DNA of 64,000 bases from RGIG3178 sp964533965 (GTDB taxonomy: Bacteria > Bacillota > Clostridia > Christensenellales > QAND01), in the NCBI GenBank assembly GCA_964533965.1, contig CAZHNN010000010.1, forward strand, positions 28,735 to 92,734. Direction: 5' to 3'. The position numbers and the translations under genes are program-made. How positions within the stretch are numbered: position 1 is the stretch's first letter; each line of letters begins with the position of its first letter. This document shows positions 1 through 8,048 of this stretch, piece by piece. The notes beneath the pieces are model-generated. The model was not told the origin of the DNA. It made no database searches and saw only the letters and a program-made list of their open reading frames with translations.

Positions 1-237
1 CTCTTGTCGCGTCATAGCGATGCAATCCAGCATCTGTTCCAAAAGAGTTCCCGCACGCCCCACAAACGGGCGGCCTTTCTCGTCTTCCTGTGCACCCGGC
101 CCTTCGCCGATGATCATCAGCCTTGCTTGCAGGTTTCCTTCGCCAGGGACGGCGTTGGTCCTGCCTTCACGCAGCGCGCATTTTGCGCAGGCCACGATAT
201 CCAGGACAAGTTCCTCGTGGCGTTGTTCCTTTGTCAT
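1..237 (-). CDS. Type-4 (Fe-S) uracil-DNA glycosylase, 3' part beyond window
   Basis: The first 79 residues of a family 4 uracil-DNA glycosylase, which removes uracil from DNA to start base-excision repair. A CxxC pair (C17, C20) matches the first two ligands of the family's 4Fe-4S cluster. It is followed by the glycosylase motif GEGPGAQED (44-52) and GRPFVGRAG (55-63), which line the uracil pocket. The ATG overlaps the stop of folD in an ATGA arrangement (234-237), so it is probably translationally coupled to folD. The C-terminal two-thirds, including the other cluster cysteines, lie outside the window. The family call is firm; the full length cannot be judged. Confidence 0.9.
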   Translation of the reverse strand, partial: MTKEQRHEELVLDIVACAKCALREGRTNAVPGEGNLQARLMIIGEGPGAQEDEKGRPFVGRAGTLLEQMLDCIAMTRQE

Positions 238-1088
238 GATATTCCCCCTAAATGCTTCGCCGCACGGACGACATGCTCCATCATCAGCCAGCCGGTCACA
301 CTTCCGACGCCGCCGGGCACCGGCGTATATGCCATTGCATTTTGATAGGCGTCAGGATGGATGTCACCGCAGAGGTTACCGCTTTCATCCACGTGGATAC
401 CGACGTCTGCCAGTATTGCGTCCTCTTTAACAAACGACGCATCCACCAGTCCCCGCTTACCTGCGGCGGCAACGAGGATATCGGCGCGCCTGCATACCTC
501 GGCAAGCGCTTTCGTTCGCGTGTGGCAAACGGTCACCGTGGCGTTTTCCTTGAGAAAAAGCATGGAAAGCGGCTTTCCGACCACCAGGCTCCTGCCGATG
601 ACCACGACCTCCCGTCCGCTCAGTTCCACGTTTTCAAAGCGAAGCAAGCGGACAACCGCTTCCGCGGTGCACGGGGCATATCCTTCGCCCTCTCCCATGA
701 ATACCGATGCAAGGGATTGCGGCGTCATGCCGTCGACATCCTTGCGGGCGTCCAACAGGCGGGATATCTCTTTTTCGTCCAGATGACCCGGCAGTGGCCG
801 CATGATCAGCACGCCGTGGACCTCGCTGTCTCCGTTCAACGTTACAATGGCATCCCGGCATGCCGCCTGGTCGCACTCATAGCTTAGTACAATGCTCCTA
901 AAGCCGACGCCCGCCTGCGCGCAACGGTGCATCAAGCTTTTCTCATAGGCTATATCGTCAGCCTTTTCACCGACGCGGACGACGGCCAATACGGGTGATA
1001 TTCCTTGAGAGCGCAGCATGGCGACATCTTCCGCCACTTTTTGCCGTATGCTTTCCGCCGCCGCGTTACCTGTCAGTTCTTGCTGCAT
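234..1088 (-). CDS. folD: FolD, methylene-THF dehydrogenase (cyclohydrolase site altered)
   Basis: 284 aa, normal length for FolD, which interconverts methylene-THF, methenyl-THF and formyl-THF in cytosolic one-carbon metabolism. The Rossmann dinucleotide site VIGRSLVVGKPLS, CHTRT and the C-terminal PGGVGSVT are all present. The active site is unusual. Aligning Y48 and the cysteine eight residues later with E. coli FolD puts Leu52 where the catalytic lysine (K54/K56) should be. The usual GILVQLPLP reads GVLIMRPLP, so the conserved glutamine is Met96. The aspartate of KDVDG (D117) is kept. Loss of the lysine abolishes cyclohydrolase activity in studied enzymes, so this FolD is probably dehydrogenase-only at best. 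It overlaps fchA by 16 nt and the glycosylase gene by 4 nt, so the three look co-transcribed. Confidence 0.93.
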   Translation of the reverse strand: MQQELTGNAAAESIRQKVAEDVAMLRSQGISPVLAVVRVGEKADDIAYEKSLMHRCAQAGVGFRSIVLSYECDQAACRDAIVTLNGDSEVHGVLIMRPLPGHLDEKEISRLLDARKDVDGMTPQSLASVFMGEGEGYAPCTAEAVVRLLRFENVELSGREVVVIGRSLVVGKPLSMLFLKENATVTVCHTRTKALAEVCRRADILVAAAGKRGLVDASFVKEDAILADVGIHVDESGNLCGDIHPDAYQNAMAYTPVPGGVGSVTGWLMMEHVVRAAKHLGGIS

Positions 1089-1705
1089 AGCGAAACTTTC
1101 ACCGCCTCATAGATGGATTCACAATCCCGTATTCCCGTTTGGAAGATGCGCTGCGCTTCGCACAAAAGCTCTTGTGCCCTCTTTATGTCCTCCATCGCGT
1201 TGGCGTTGATCAAGACATTTAATAAAGCCGTTTCCAGGCAAGCCTTGCACAACGAGGCCGCGCATCCGATATCGCTCTGCACAAGCGGGCTCGTAACGGG
1301 TTGAAGGACAGAAAGGCAGCGAATGACCCTCTCGCAGCGTGCAAGCGTATTCATTGGCGGCTGGACCGCAACAAGCAAAGCTTCCTGTATCGCCTCATGC
1401 TTCGTATCCTTATCGAACGGATCGGATGACGGCAACGCGTATGCCTCGCTCAAAGGTAAGAACGCATCGGCGTCTTCCTCTATGCCCGCGATGAGTTGGC
1501 TACGCAGTATTTCGAGCGTCTGCATCTGCGTTTGGATGAGCTGCTCATATGCCTCGTACCGCTTTTTGCCGGTGGTAAATGCTGCCGCCATGTGCCCCAG
1601 TGCCGCGCCCAGCGCGCCCGTAAGCGCGCTTGCCCCGCCGCCACCCGGGACAGGTACTTTATCCGAGAGTTTTTGGGAAAACTCTTGTATCGTCCATCGT
1701 TCCAT
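1073..1705 (-). CDS. fchA: FchA, methenyl-THF cyclohydrolase / cyclodeaminase family
   Basis: 210 aa member of the formiminotransferase-cyclodeaminase family. In Clostridia the stand-alone form (FchA) hydrolyses methenyl-THF to 10-formyl-THF. The signature PVPGGGGASAL near residues 18-28 is the folate-binding glycine loop. The start is the ATG at 1705 (MERWTIQ), preceded by GAGGTG 6 nt upstream; a longer in-frame reading has no ribosome binding site. The gene overlaps folD by 16 nt. Because that FolD lacks the cyclohydrolase lysine, FchA is the likely source of the activity. The family assignment is firm. A role in histidine degradation (formimino-THF cyclodeaminase) is possible but not suggested by the neighbours. 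Confidence 0.88.
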   Translation of the reverse strand: MERWTIQEFSQKLSDKVPVPGGGGASALTGALGAALGHMAAAFTTGKKRYEAYEQLIQTQMQTLEILRSQLIAGIEEDADAFLPLSEAYALPSSDPFDKDTKHEAIQEALLVAVQPPMNTLARCERVIRCLSVLQPVTSPLVQSDIGCAASLCKACLETALLNVLINANAMEDIKRAQELLCEAQRIFQTGIRDCESIYEAVKVSLCSKN

Positions 1706-1820
1706 GGTTTTCACCTCGCACACCAGTGTACCGTCAAATCAAAGGCCGCGCAATATAGAAAAACTGCAGTGTGTATTATCTCATCTCAAAAAACGGGATG
1801 CCAGACCGTTTTATCCCCGG

Positions 1821-1857
1821 AAAAAAAGATGCCATTTGACATGTACGTCAAATGGCA
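1821..1857 (-). terminator. Rho-independent terminator of the PTS operon
   Basis: 11-bp perfect arms TGCCATTTGAC / GTCAAATGGCA around a 6-nt loop. On the minus strand they are followed by a T-run (1821-1828). It lies about 100 nt past the ptsI stop. The same arms recur at 60010-60035. A second inverted repeat without a T-run (CAGACAAACC / GGTTTGTCTG, 1927-1949) sits between it and ptsI. Confidence 0.85.
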
Positions 1858-1957
1858 ATCTCTCTTATGACATATGCACTTAATTCTCGCTCCGCCAACC
1901 GTGTGCAGCACAGGCGGAGCAACTTTCAGACAAACCAACGGTTTGTCTGCGAAAAGA

Positions 1958-3682
1958 TTACGCGTAAATCTCCGCCAGCAGCTTATCGATGCGCGCTTCG
2001 ACTTCGTCGGTGGTATACATCTCCAGGCACTCGTCAACGGCTTGTTTGACCTTCGTCAGGTCCGCACGGCGGATCAGGTTCTTGATGGTGGGAATGGAGC
2101 CCGCGCTCATGCTGAACTCGTCGAGACCCAAGCCCAAAAGCAGGATGGCGCCACGCTCGTCGCCCGCCAACTCACCGCAGACGCCCGTCCATTTGCCCGC
2201 TTTATGCGAGGCGTCGATGACCATCTTCATCGCGCGGATGACGGCGGGATGCAGGGAGCGGTACAGGTTGGAGATCATCTCGTTGCCGCGATCCACCGCC
2301 AGCACATACTGCGTTAAATCGTTGGTGCCGATGGAGAAGAAATCCACGATATTGGCAAGCTTGTCGGCATTGATGCAGGCCGCCGGCGTTTCCACCATGG
2401 TACCGAGAGGCATCTTGTCGTTAAACGGAATGCCTTCCGCGCGGAGTTCCGCCTTGCACTCCTCGACGATATCCTTCATCTTGTAGATCTCCTCGGCGGA
2501 GATGATCATCGGGTACATGACCAGGATGTTGCCATAGGCGCTTGCGCGTAGAAGTGCGCGAATCTGCGGCTTGATGATGTCCAGGCGGTCAAAGTACATG
2601 CGAACGGCGCGCCAACCCAAGAACGGGTTCATTTCCGAGGGGAACGAAATGCATTCAGCAGCCTTGTCGCCGCCGATGTCCAGCGTACGGATGACGACGG
2701 GATGGCCCTTCATGCCCTCCGCCGCTTCCTTATACGCCTGGAATTGCACTTCTTCGGAAGGCAACTCGGGGCTGTTCATGAAAAGGAACTCGGTGCGGAA
2801 CAGGCCAACGCCTTCGCCGCCGTTTTCCGATACTCCCTTGACATCGCCGGGTGTCGCTATGTTTCCTACGATCTCCACCTTATGACCATCCTTGGTCTCG
2901 GCAGGCAGCATTTTGAGCTGATCCAGGAAGCGCTTGTGCTCGAGGAACTTCTCGAGCTTAGCATTCAATGCCGCCATTTCGGCTTCGCTCGGATTGACGA
3001 CCACATTGCAGTCGATGGCATCAAGCCCTACGATGTCGCTGTGTTTTACCCTGCTCAGGATATCGCCGGTTCCGACAATGGCGGGCAAGCCCATGATGCG
3101 CGCGATGATCGATGTATGCGACGTCCTGCCGCCCACCTCGGTCACAAAGCCCTTGACGTATTTCATATCCATCGTCGCGGTGTCGGACGGAGTCAGATCG
3201 TTGGCGAATACAACCACTTCATCGCGCAGGTTGTTCAGGGATACGCGCACGTTGCCGGTGACGTTGTCCAATACGCGTCCACCAACATCCTTGACGTCCG
3301 CAGCGCGCTCACGCATGTACTCGTCATCCAAAGATGCGAGAATACCCGCGATCTCCGCTGTCGCTTCCTTGACCGCCTTGGCAGCGTTCATCTTTGAGTT
3401 GTTGATCTTATCCAGCACCGACTCTTCAAGCATCGGGTCGGAAAGCATCATCAGATGTGCCCTGAAAACATCGGCTTCCTTGGCGCTGAGCCTCTGCTCT
3501 GTGATCTCGATGATCTCATTGAGCTGCAGTTCCGTACCCGCAATCGCTTTACGGAATTTCTCCTCTTCGGCAGCGCACTGCTCATCGCTGGTCAACAAGG
3601 CATCATCAATGACAGCCTCGGTGTGCTTCATGACAAACGCCTTGCCTATGGCGATACCCGGGGATGCAATAATTCCTTTCAT
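1958..3682 (-). CDS. ptsI: PTS enzyme I (phosphoenolpyruvate-protein phosphotransferase)
   Basis: 574 aa, the usual length for enzyme I, which takes phosphate from PEP and passes it to HPr in the cytosol. The start is the ATG at 3682 (MKGIIASPG), with AGAGGTG 6 nt upstream; the longer in-frame reading has no ribosome binding site. The phospho-accepting histidine is H189 in GGRTSHTSIIAR, the same number as in E. coli. The PEP-binding barrel follows, with GVGLFRTEFLF, the NDLTQY loop and GVCGELAGD, which carries the catalytic cysteine. It is the last gene of the EIIA-HPr-EI operon and ends at a strong terminator. Confidence 0.97.
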   Translation of the reverse strand: MKGIIASPGIAIGKAFVMKHTEAVIDDALLTSDEQCAAEEEKFRKAIAGTELQLNEIIEITEQRLSAKEADVFRAHLMMLSDPMLEESVLDKINNSKMNAAKAVKEATAEIAGILASLDDEYMRERAADVKDVGGRVLDNVTGNVRVSLNNLRDEVVVFANDLTPSDTATMDMKYVKGFVTEVGGRTSHTSIIARIMGLPAIVGTGDILSRVKHSDIVGLDAIDCNVVVNPSEAEMAALNAKLEKFLEHKRFLDQLKMLPAETKDGHKVEIVGNIATPGDVKGVSENGGEGVGLFRTEFLFMNSPELPSEEVQFQAYKEAAEGMKGHPVVIRTLDIGGDKAAECISFPSEMNPFLGWRAVRMYFDRLDIIKPQIRALLRASAYGNILVMYPMIISAEEIYKMKDIVEECKAELRAEGIPFNDKMPLGTMVETPAACINADKLANIVDFFSIGTNDLTQYVLAVDRGNEMISNLYRSLHPAVIRAMKMVIDASHKAGKWTGVCGELAGDERGAILLLGLGLDEFSMSAGSIPTIKNLIRRADLTKVKQAVDECLEMYTTDEVEARIDKLLAEIYA

Positions 3683-3816
3683 CTTTAACACCTCTTTGTT
3701 AAGCGGCATTACCGCATATCTACTAAACAAAAGGCGGGGCCGTCGCCCCGCCAAATGACCACGGTACTGGCATCCTGTCTGTGTCGGCTAGGGTGCGTTT
3801 CCATGCGCCTATTGGG

Positions 3817-4077
3817 TTATTCTTCCAGATTGTCGAGAAGCTCGACCAGCGCGTCAAGCGCTTCCTTTTCATCTGCGCCCGTGCAGTTGATGGTAATATG
3901 GCTGCCCTTGCTTGCGCCCAAGCTCAAAACGGAGATGATGGACTTCGCGTTTGCTTCTTTGCCGTCCTTGAGCAGCTTGATGTTGCTCTTGAACTTAGCC
4001 GCTTTCTGTACGAACATGGAAGCGGGGCGGGCATGCAGGCCTGTCTCATTCTTTACAACAAATTGCTTTTCAACCAT
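3817..4077 (-). CDS. ptsH: HPr phosphocarrier protein
   Basis: 86 aa HPr. The active-site histidine is H15 in TGLHARPAS, which accepts phosphate from EI. The regulatory serine is S46 in NAKSI, the site used by HPr kinase/phosphorylase for CcpA-type carbon catabolite control in Bacillota. Retention of Ser46 suggests that control exists here, although hprK and ccpA are not in the window. It lies 26 nt downstream of the EIIA gene and 134 nt upstream of ptsI on the same strand, with AGGAGGAAT just before the start. Confidence 0.97.
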   Translation of the reverse strand: MVEKQFVVKNETGLHARPASMFVQKAAKFKSNIKLLKDGKEANAKSIISVLSLGASKGSHITINCTGADEKEALDALVELLDNLEE

Positions 4078-4103
4078 CGATTATTCCTCCTTCATCCGTA
4101 TAA

Positions 4104-4526
4104 TTAACCGAGCAGATTAAACTCTTTTTTAATGTCTTTGATCCCTTCGGGTGCCAAAGCCATGCAATGGTCCTTCAGTTCGCCCAAGGTCATGCTCTCG
4201 CGCATGGACAATGCTTCTATCAACATCGGGAGATTGACGCCGCTTACGCATTCGCAATTCGGTGTCTTGCCGTTGACGGGGCGGTTGATGTTGGCTGCCG
4301 TTACGTTGCAGGGGGTGCCGCCATACAAGTCAACGAATACCAGAACGCCGTCGTCGTTGTAAAGCTCTGCCAGTTTCCCGCGTACCTTTTCGTTAAAGGA
4401 CTCAAAACTGTCCTCGCCGCACAGGCCGATGGTGGAGATATTCTTCTGGGGCCCCATGATGAGCTCTGCGCTTGAAAGAATACCTTTGGCCATATCCGCA
4501 TGAGTGACGATTAAAAGTTGAATCAT
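4104..4526 (-). CDS. PTS EIIA, mannose/fructose/sorbose family
   Basis: 140 aa single-domain EIIA of the mannose class. It takes phosphate from HPr on a histidine, here H9 in VTHADMAKG, and passes it to an EIIB partner. The family's VDLYGGTPCNVTA loop is present. The start is the ATG at 4526, with AGGAG 10 nt upstream; a GTG three codons earlier would sit on the ribosome binding site. It is the first gene of an operon with ptsH and ptsI and has a perfect sigma-70 promoter. No EIIB, EIIC or EIID gene lies within reach, so its partner is elsewhere or its role is regulatory. The fold resembles the EIIA part of DhaM, but no dhaK or dhaL is seen. Confidence 0.9.
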   Translation of the reverse strand: MIQLLIVTHADMAKGILSSAELIMGPQKNISTIGLCGEDSFESFNEKVRGKLAELYNDDGVLVFVDLYGGTPCNVTAANINRPVNGKTPNCECVSGVNLPMLIEALSMRESMTLGELKDHCMALAPEGIKDIKKEFNLLG

Positions 4527-4608
4527 GCAATTCACGCTCCTATTGGATGAAAAATCTTTTCCGCAGTACAGTAAGCTTTTGCCTAATTACCACGGCCATA
4601 TCATGAAA

Positions 4609-4637
4609 ATTATAAGTTGCTGTGATTTCGTTGTCAA
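4609..4637 (-). promoter_or_regulatory. Consensus sigma-A promoter of the EIIA-ptsH-ptsI operon
   Basis: On the minus strand TTGACA (4632-4637) and TATAAT (4609-4614) are separated by exactly 17 nt, a perfect match to the vegetative consensus. The predicted start near 4602 leaves a leader of about 75 nt. This is the strongest promoter seen in the window. Confidence 0.9.
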
Positions 4638-4689
4638 TGCCAAAAAACAGCAAATTACCGTTACAGGAAGATATGAAAATTGGTAATAA

Positions 4690-5826
4690 TCATGGTAACA
4701 TGCTCGAACTTTGCTTAATTTCCTGCACCGCAAGCTGCAGCATCTCATCGCGGCTCTGCGCTACCGCCCAGCCCGGGATCTCCTCCCCTGGCGTCACTTT
4801 ATCCGGCGTCAGTCCCTTTCCATTGATCTGAGCTCCCGAAGGAAGGATATATTCCGCTACCGTAAAGCGAATGCCGCCACCGTTTTTCAGAGCAGCGACG
4901 CGCTGCACGGTTCCTTTGCCATAGGTCTTGGTTCCGATGACGGTTGCTTTTCCATAATCCTGCAGAATTCCCGCAAGCACTTCGGACGCCGATGCACTCT
5001 GTTCATCAACCAAAATGATGATCCTTTTTGCAGACAAAGATCCGTCACCGCTCCGGTAGACCTCCTTGCGGTTGCCGGATTCGTTGAGCGTCAGCAGCGC
5101 CTGCCCTTTTGGAACGAAGACTTGGGCAATCGCAAGCGCCGCATCCAGCCTTCCTCCCGGATTATGGCGAAGATCCAATATGGCGGACCCTTTTTTTAAG
5201 GTATCTTTCAAAGCGTTTACCACCAGTGTTTCCATCCCCTGCTGCGTAAAGGAGCGGATGCGTATATAGCCGATGGTATCGCTGATCATGGTTTGCTCCA
5301 CATCGGGGAACGGATCGACGGCGGAGGCGAAAACGTTTTGCGTTCTCTGCGTTCCGTTCCGGGAAATTGTGAGTTCAACTTTCTCATCCTGTTCCAATAT
5401 CGGCCAGACAGCGCCTTTGTCCACGCGCATCCCGTTGATGGCGACGATAACATCCCCTCTGGCAATGCCGCCTACCTGCGCCGGAGAATTTTCCTGTACT
5501 GCAGAAACGTAGAAGCCCTGAACCGTGCGCACCAGTTCGATGCCGATCCCTATCGTCTTCTCCCCCTGGAGATGCGATGCAAACGATTCCATGTTCTGTT
5601 TGGTCAGGTAGGTCGCCATGGGGTCTGACAACGATTCCAGCATTCCCTGCACCGCAGCCCGGTCCAAATCCTCTGCCGTGGTACCGAAGTAGGCGTCCTC
5701 CTTGAGGATATCCATGGTCTGCTTCGCAATGATCAGGCTGCCGCGTCCCCACAGGAATCCCAGCATGCCGGAGAGGAACACTCCCAATACCGCGCAGGCG
5801 TATGCCTGAATCGTCCGACGTTTCAC
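4690..5826 (-). CDS. S41-family C-terminal processing protease (CtpA/CtpB-like)
   Basis: 378 aa membrane-anchored serine protease. A hydrophobic segment at residues 8-26 anchors it with the catalytic part outside. A PDZ domain (about 85-155, IGIGIELV to NGMRVDKG) is followed by the S41 core. The Ser-Lys dyad is S279 in SASASE and K304 in YGKGTVQ, 25 residues apart as in E. coli Prc. Related proteases process secreted or sporulation proteins; CtpB cleaves SpoIVFA in Bacillus, but no substrate can be inferred here. It starts at GTG (5826) with AGGGGG 8 nt upstream. It lies upstream of the PTS promoter on the same strand and appears to be a separate unit. Confidence 0.92.
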   Translation of the reverse strand: MKRRTIQAYACAVLGVFLSGMLGFLWGRGSLIIAKQTMDILKEDAYFGTTAEDLDRAAVQGMLESLSDPMATYLTKQNMESFASHLQGEKTIGIGIELVRTVQGFYVSAVQENSPAQVGGIARGDVIVAINGMRVDKGAVWPILEQDEKVELTISRNGTQRTQNVFASAVDPFPDVEQTMISDTIGYIRIRSFTQQGMETLVVNALKDTLKKGSAILDLRHNPGGRLDAALAIAQVFVPKGQALLTLNESGNRKEVYRSGDGSLSAKRIIILVDEQSASASEVLAGILQDYGKATVIGTKTYGKGTVQRVAALKNGGGIRFTVAEYILPSGAQINGKGLTPDKVTPGEEIPGWAVAQSRDEMLQLAVQEIKQSSSMLP

Positions 5827-5922
5827 ATGCGTTTCCCCCTTGACTGTTCGCTACTTAAACACATGCAAAAATCCGCCGGAGTATGCAATAAACTACTGAC
5901 GATCACAACGGCAACCGAAAAT

Positions 5923-5950
5923 AAAAAAGAGGCGCAATGCGCCTCTTTTT
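5923..5950 (-). terminator. Terminator after the aldolase/dehydrogenase pair
   Basis: 12-bp symmetrical stem AAAAAGAGGCGC / GCGCCTCTTTTT with a 3-nt loop, 10 nt past the stop of the dehydrogenase. T-rich on both strands, so it could also stop transcription entering from the other side. Confidence 0.9.
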
Positions 5951-5960
5951 GTTGTTGGAA

Positions 5961-7022
5961 TCAGACTCCCTGCAGATCGACGGTGACGCGGTATGCGCCG
6001 GGCGTCGCGGCTGCTTCGTACGCTTTTTGGATGTCACGCAGCGGGAACACCTTGCCCTCGAGAGAGAATCCGCAGTTGATGAGCTTCTTTGAAAGCAGCG
6101 TTGCGGAATCCATCCAGTCTGCGAGGTCTGCGCCGAACGTTCCGATGATCTCGATCTTGCGATAGTGGATCTCGTTCGGGTCGATCGCGAGTTCGGGCTT
6201 CGGATAGCCGGCCGGGAAGATGACCAGACGGCCGCGGAGCTTCTTGAGCATTTCGTAGCCCTGCTTGTAGGCAATGGTCGCACCAACGGCTGCGATGACG
6301 CAATCTGCGCCCTTTCCGCCGGTGAGCTGTTTGACAGCCTCGACCGGATCGGTGCTCTTGGAATCAACCACATCGCCGATGTTCATGGCCTTGGCGCGCT
6401 CGATCTTCTTGGGATCGATTTCGGTGATGATCACGCGGGCGCCCCATGCTTTGGCAACTTGCGCGTTCACAAGGCCCATCGTGCCTGCGCCGATGACGAC
6501 GACGTCTTCCATCGGTTTGATGTTGGCTTTCTTGATGCACTGCACAACGGTCGCAACCGGCTCAAGGAAACCTGCTTCTGCCGCAGGAACGGAGTTGTCG
6601 ATCGGGATGACGAACTTCTGGTCAGCCACGATATAGTCCGCGAAGCGCTTCTGCCCATAATAGCCGTCCGCGCCCGGTCCCCTGTGGCTTCTTGCCGTGC
6701 AGTCGCCGGTGTGTCCGACGCGGCAGTTGTAGCATTTTCCGCAGAAGCCGTGCATTGCGCCAACCTGCATGCCGATCTTGAAATCGTCGATGACGTCATC
6801 GCCCTTGGCGACGATGGTGCCGGCGAACTCATGGCCACCCGCCATCGGGAAGCCCTGATGGTCGCGAAGGCCCATCCACTGCTGATAGTCGGTGGTGCAG
6901 ATATTGTTGGTCGCCATCTTGATGACGATGTCTTCCGGTCCGACTGCCGGGAACGGCGCTTCGTGCATTTCGGCCTTATGGCCTTCCACAATTACGCCAA
7001 AATGGATTTTCTCTGGGAGCAT
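5961..7022 (-). CDS. Zinc-dependent medium-chain alcohol/polyol dehydrogenase
   Basis: 353 aa NAD(P)-dependent MDR dehydrogenase of the sorbitol/threonine dehydrogenase type. Catalytic zinc ligands are seen as C42 and the H64-E65 pair in GGHEFAG. The structural zinc site is the four-cysteine lobe C94, C97, C100 and C108. The Rossmann loop GAGTMGLV follows near residue 177. It lies 83 nt downstream of a class II aldolase on the same strand, so the two probably act in one catabolic route: oxidation of a polyol or polyol phosphate, then aldol cleavage of the bisphosphate. The substrate cannot be read from the sequence. No kinase or transporter gene is adjacent. An AGGAG-type site precedes the ATG. 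Confidence 0.9.
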   Translation of the reverse strand: MLPEKIHFGVIVEGHKAEMHEAPFPAVGPEDIVIKMATNNICTTDYQQWMGLRDHQGFPMAGGHEFAGTIVAKGDDVIDDFKIGMQVGAMHGFCGKCYNCRVGHTGDCTARSHRGPGADGYYGQKRFADYIVADQKFVIPIDNSVPAAEAGFLEPVATVVQCIKKANIKPMEDVVVIGAGTMGLVNAQVAKAWGARVIITEIDPKKIERAKAMNIGDVVDSKSTDPVEAVKQLTGGKGADCVIAAVGATIAYKQGYEMLKKLRGRLVIFPAGYPKPELAIDPNEIHYRKIEIIGTFGADLADWMDSATLLSKKLINCGFSLEGKVFPLRDIQKAYEAAATPGAYRVTVDLQGV

Positions 7023-7105
7023 AGTAGTATTCTCCTCTTTTTAATATTTCGTTCAGATGCAGCCGGTTGTGCCGGCTGCATCAAAAGCGTTTTGTAATAA
7101 GCGGT

Positions 7106-7930
7106 TTAGTACCTGTCGCACTGTCCGAACAGCTTCATGTAGTGAATGAGCATATCCTTGTAGCCCTGTTTGATGGCCTTGTAGCCGGGGCCGCCATGCT
7201 TGATCTCCTGATCGTTCCAGCTCTTTGCACCCGCCATGTACAGGTCGGTCGCAAGGTTGATCTTGCTGATGCCGGAATGGGCAGCTTTGGCAAGGTTCTC
7301 GTCGCCGGTGCCGGATCCGCCATGAAGAACGAGCGGGATCTTCACGATATCAAACAGCTTGGCAAGAAGCGGGAAATCGAGGTACGGGGTTCCCTTGTAC
7401 ACGCCGTGAGCGGTTCCGATAGCAACTGCCAACGCGTCGATGCCAGTCTTCGCGACATAATCAGCTGCCTGATCCGGATTCGTCAAACCGGCGTTGCGGT
7501 CTGCATCATATTGCAGGCCTTGGCCAACGTGACCCAATTCGGCTTCGACGGATACGTCTACTGCATGGGCAATCTTGACGACTTCCGCAACCTGCGCGAC
7601 GTTTTCTTCATACGGGAGGGTGGAGCGGTCGACCATGACGGACGTGAAGCCGGCGCGGATGGCCCAAACGGCATGCTCATACTTTGCACCGTGATCCAGG
7701 TTGATGCAGATCGGTACATTGGCTTCTTTGGCGAACTGTTCGCACATACGTCCGAAGAAGACGATGTTCGGATTGGCAGCATAGCCCACATCCAAAACCA
7801 TAGCGGACTTGTTTTCGACCGCCGCTTCCACGGCAGCGCGCAACGTGTCCTCGTTGTTGATGTTCGGCGCGGTTACGGCATAACCACCGGCACGGGCAGC
7901 GTCAAGGACCTGCTTCATTGAAACTAGCAT
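7106..7930 (-). CDS. Class II ketose-bisphosphate aldolase (FBP/tagatose-BP type)
   Basis: 274 aa zinc aldolase that splits a ketose 1,6-bisphosphate into DHAP and glyceraldehyde 3-phosphate. Family landmarks: NLDHG with catalytic D79 and zinc ligand H80, ELGHVG (E132), IGTAHG with H175, VLHGGSG with H203, and the KINLATDL phosphate loop. At 274 aa it is shorter than many glycolytic FbaA enzymes and closer to GatY/KbaY or IolJ-like catabolic aldolases. AGGAGG lies 8 nt upstream of the ATG. It is the first gene of a two-gene unit with the zinc dehydrogenase, behind a good promoter and an operator-like inverted repeat (7959-7979). The substrate remains open. Confidence 0.9.
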   Translation of the reverse strand: MLVSMKQVLDAARAGGYAVTAPNINNEDTLRAAVEAAVENKSAMVLDVGYAANPNIVFFGRMCEQFAKEANVPICINLDHGAKYEHAVWAIRAGFTSVMVDRSTLPYEENVAQVAEVVKIAHAVDVSVEAELGHVGQGLQYDADRNAGLTNPDQAADYVAKTGIDALAVAIGTAHGVYKGTPYLDFPLLAKLFDIVKIPLVLHGGSGTGDENLAKAAHSGISKINLATDLYMAGAKSWNDQEIKHGGPGYKAIKQGYKDMLIHYMKLFGQCDRY

Positions 7931-7958
7931 TGCATTTTCCTCCTAAATGTGTTAAATA

Positions 7959-7979
7959 AAGACAATTGTTCATTGTCTT
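7959..7979. promoter_or_regulatory. Operator-like inverted repeat in the aldolase leader
   Basis: Perfect 8-bp inverted repeat AAGACAAT-5 nt-ATTGTCTT, 29 nt upstream of the aldolase start and downstream of the predicted transcription start. Size and symmetry suit a dimeric repressor. No regulator gene is adjacent. Confidence 0.5.
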
Positions 7980-8019
7980 ATTCTCCAGCAAAAGAACGAC
8001 CCCGTTCAAATCCAAAATA

Positions 8020-8048
8020 ATTTTATATCTTATCATCCAAACTGGCAA
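8020..8048 (-). promoter_or_regulatory. Predicted sigma-A promoter of the aldolase-dehydrogenase unit
   Basis: On the minus strand TTGCCA (8043-8048), 17-nt spacer and TAAAAT (8020-8025); each hexamer is one base off consensus. It would start transcription near 8013, just before the inverted repeat at 7959-7979. Confidence 0.6.
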
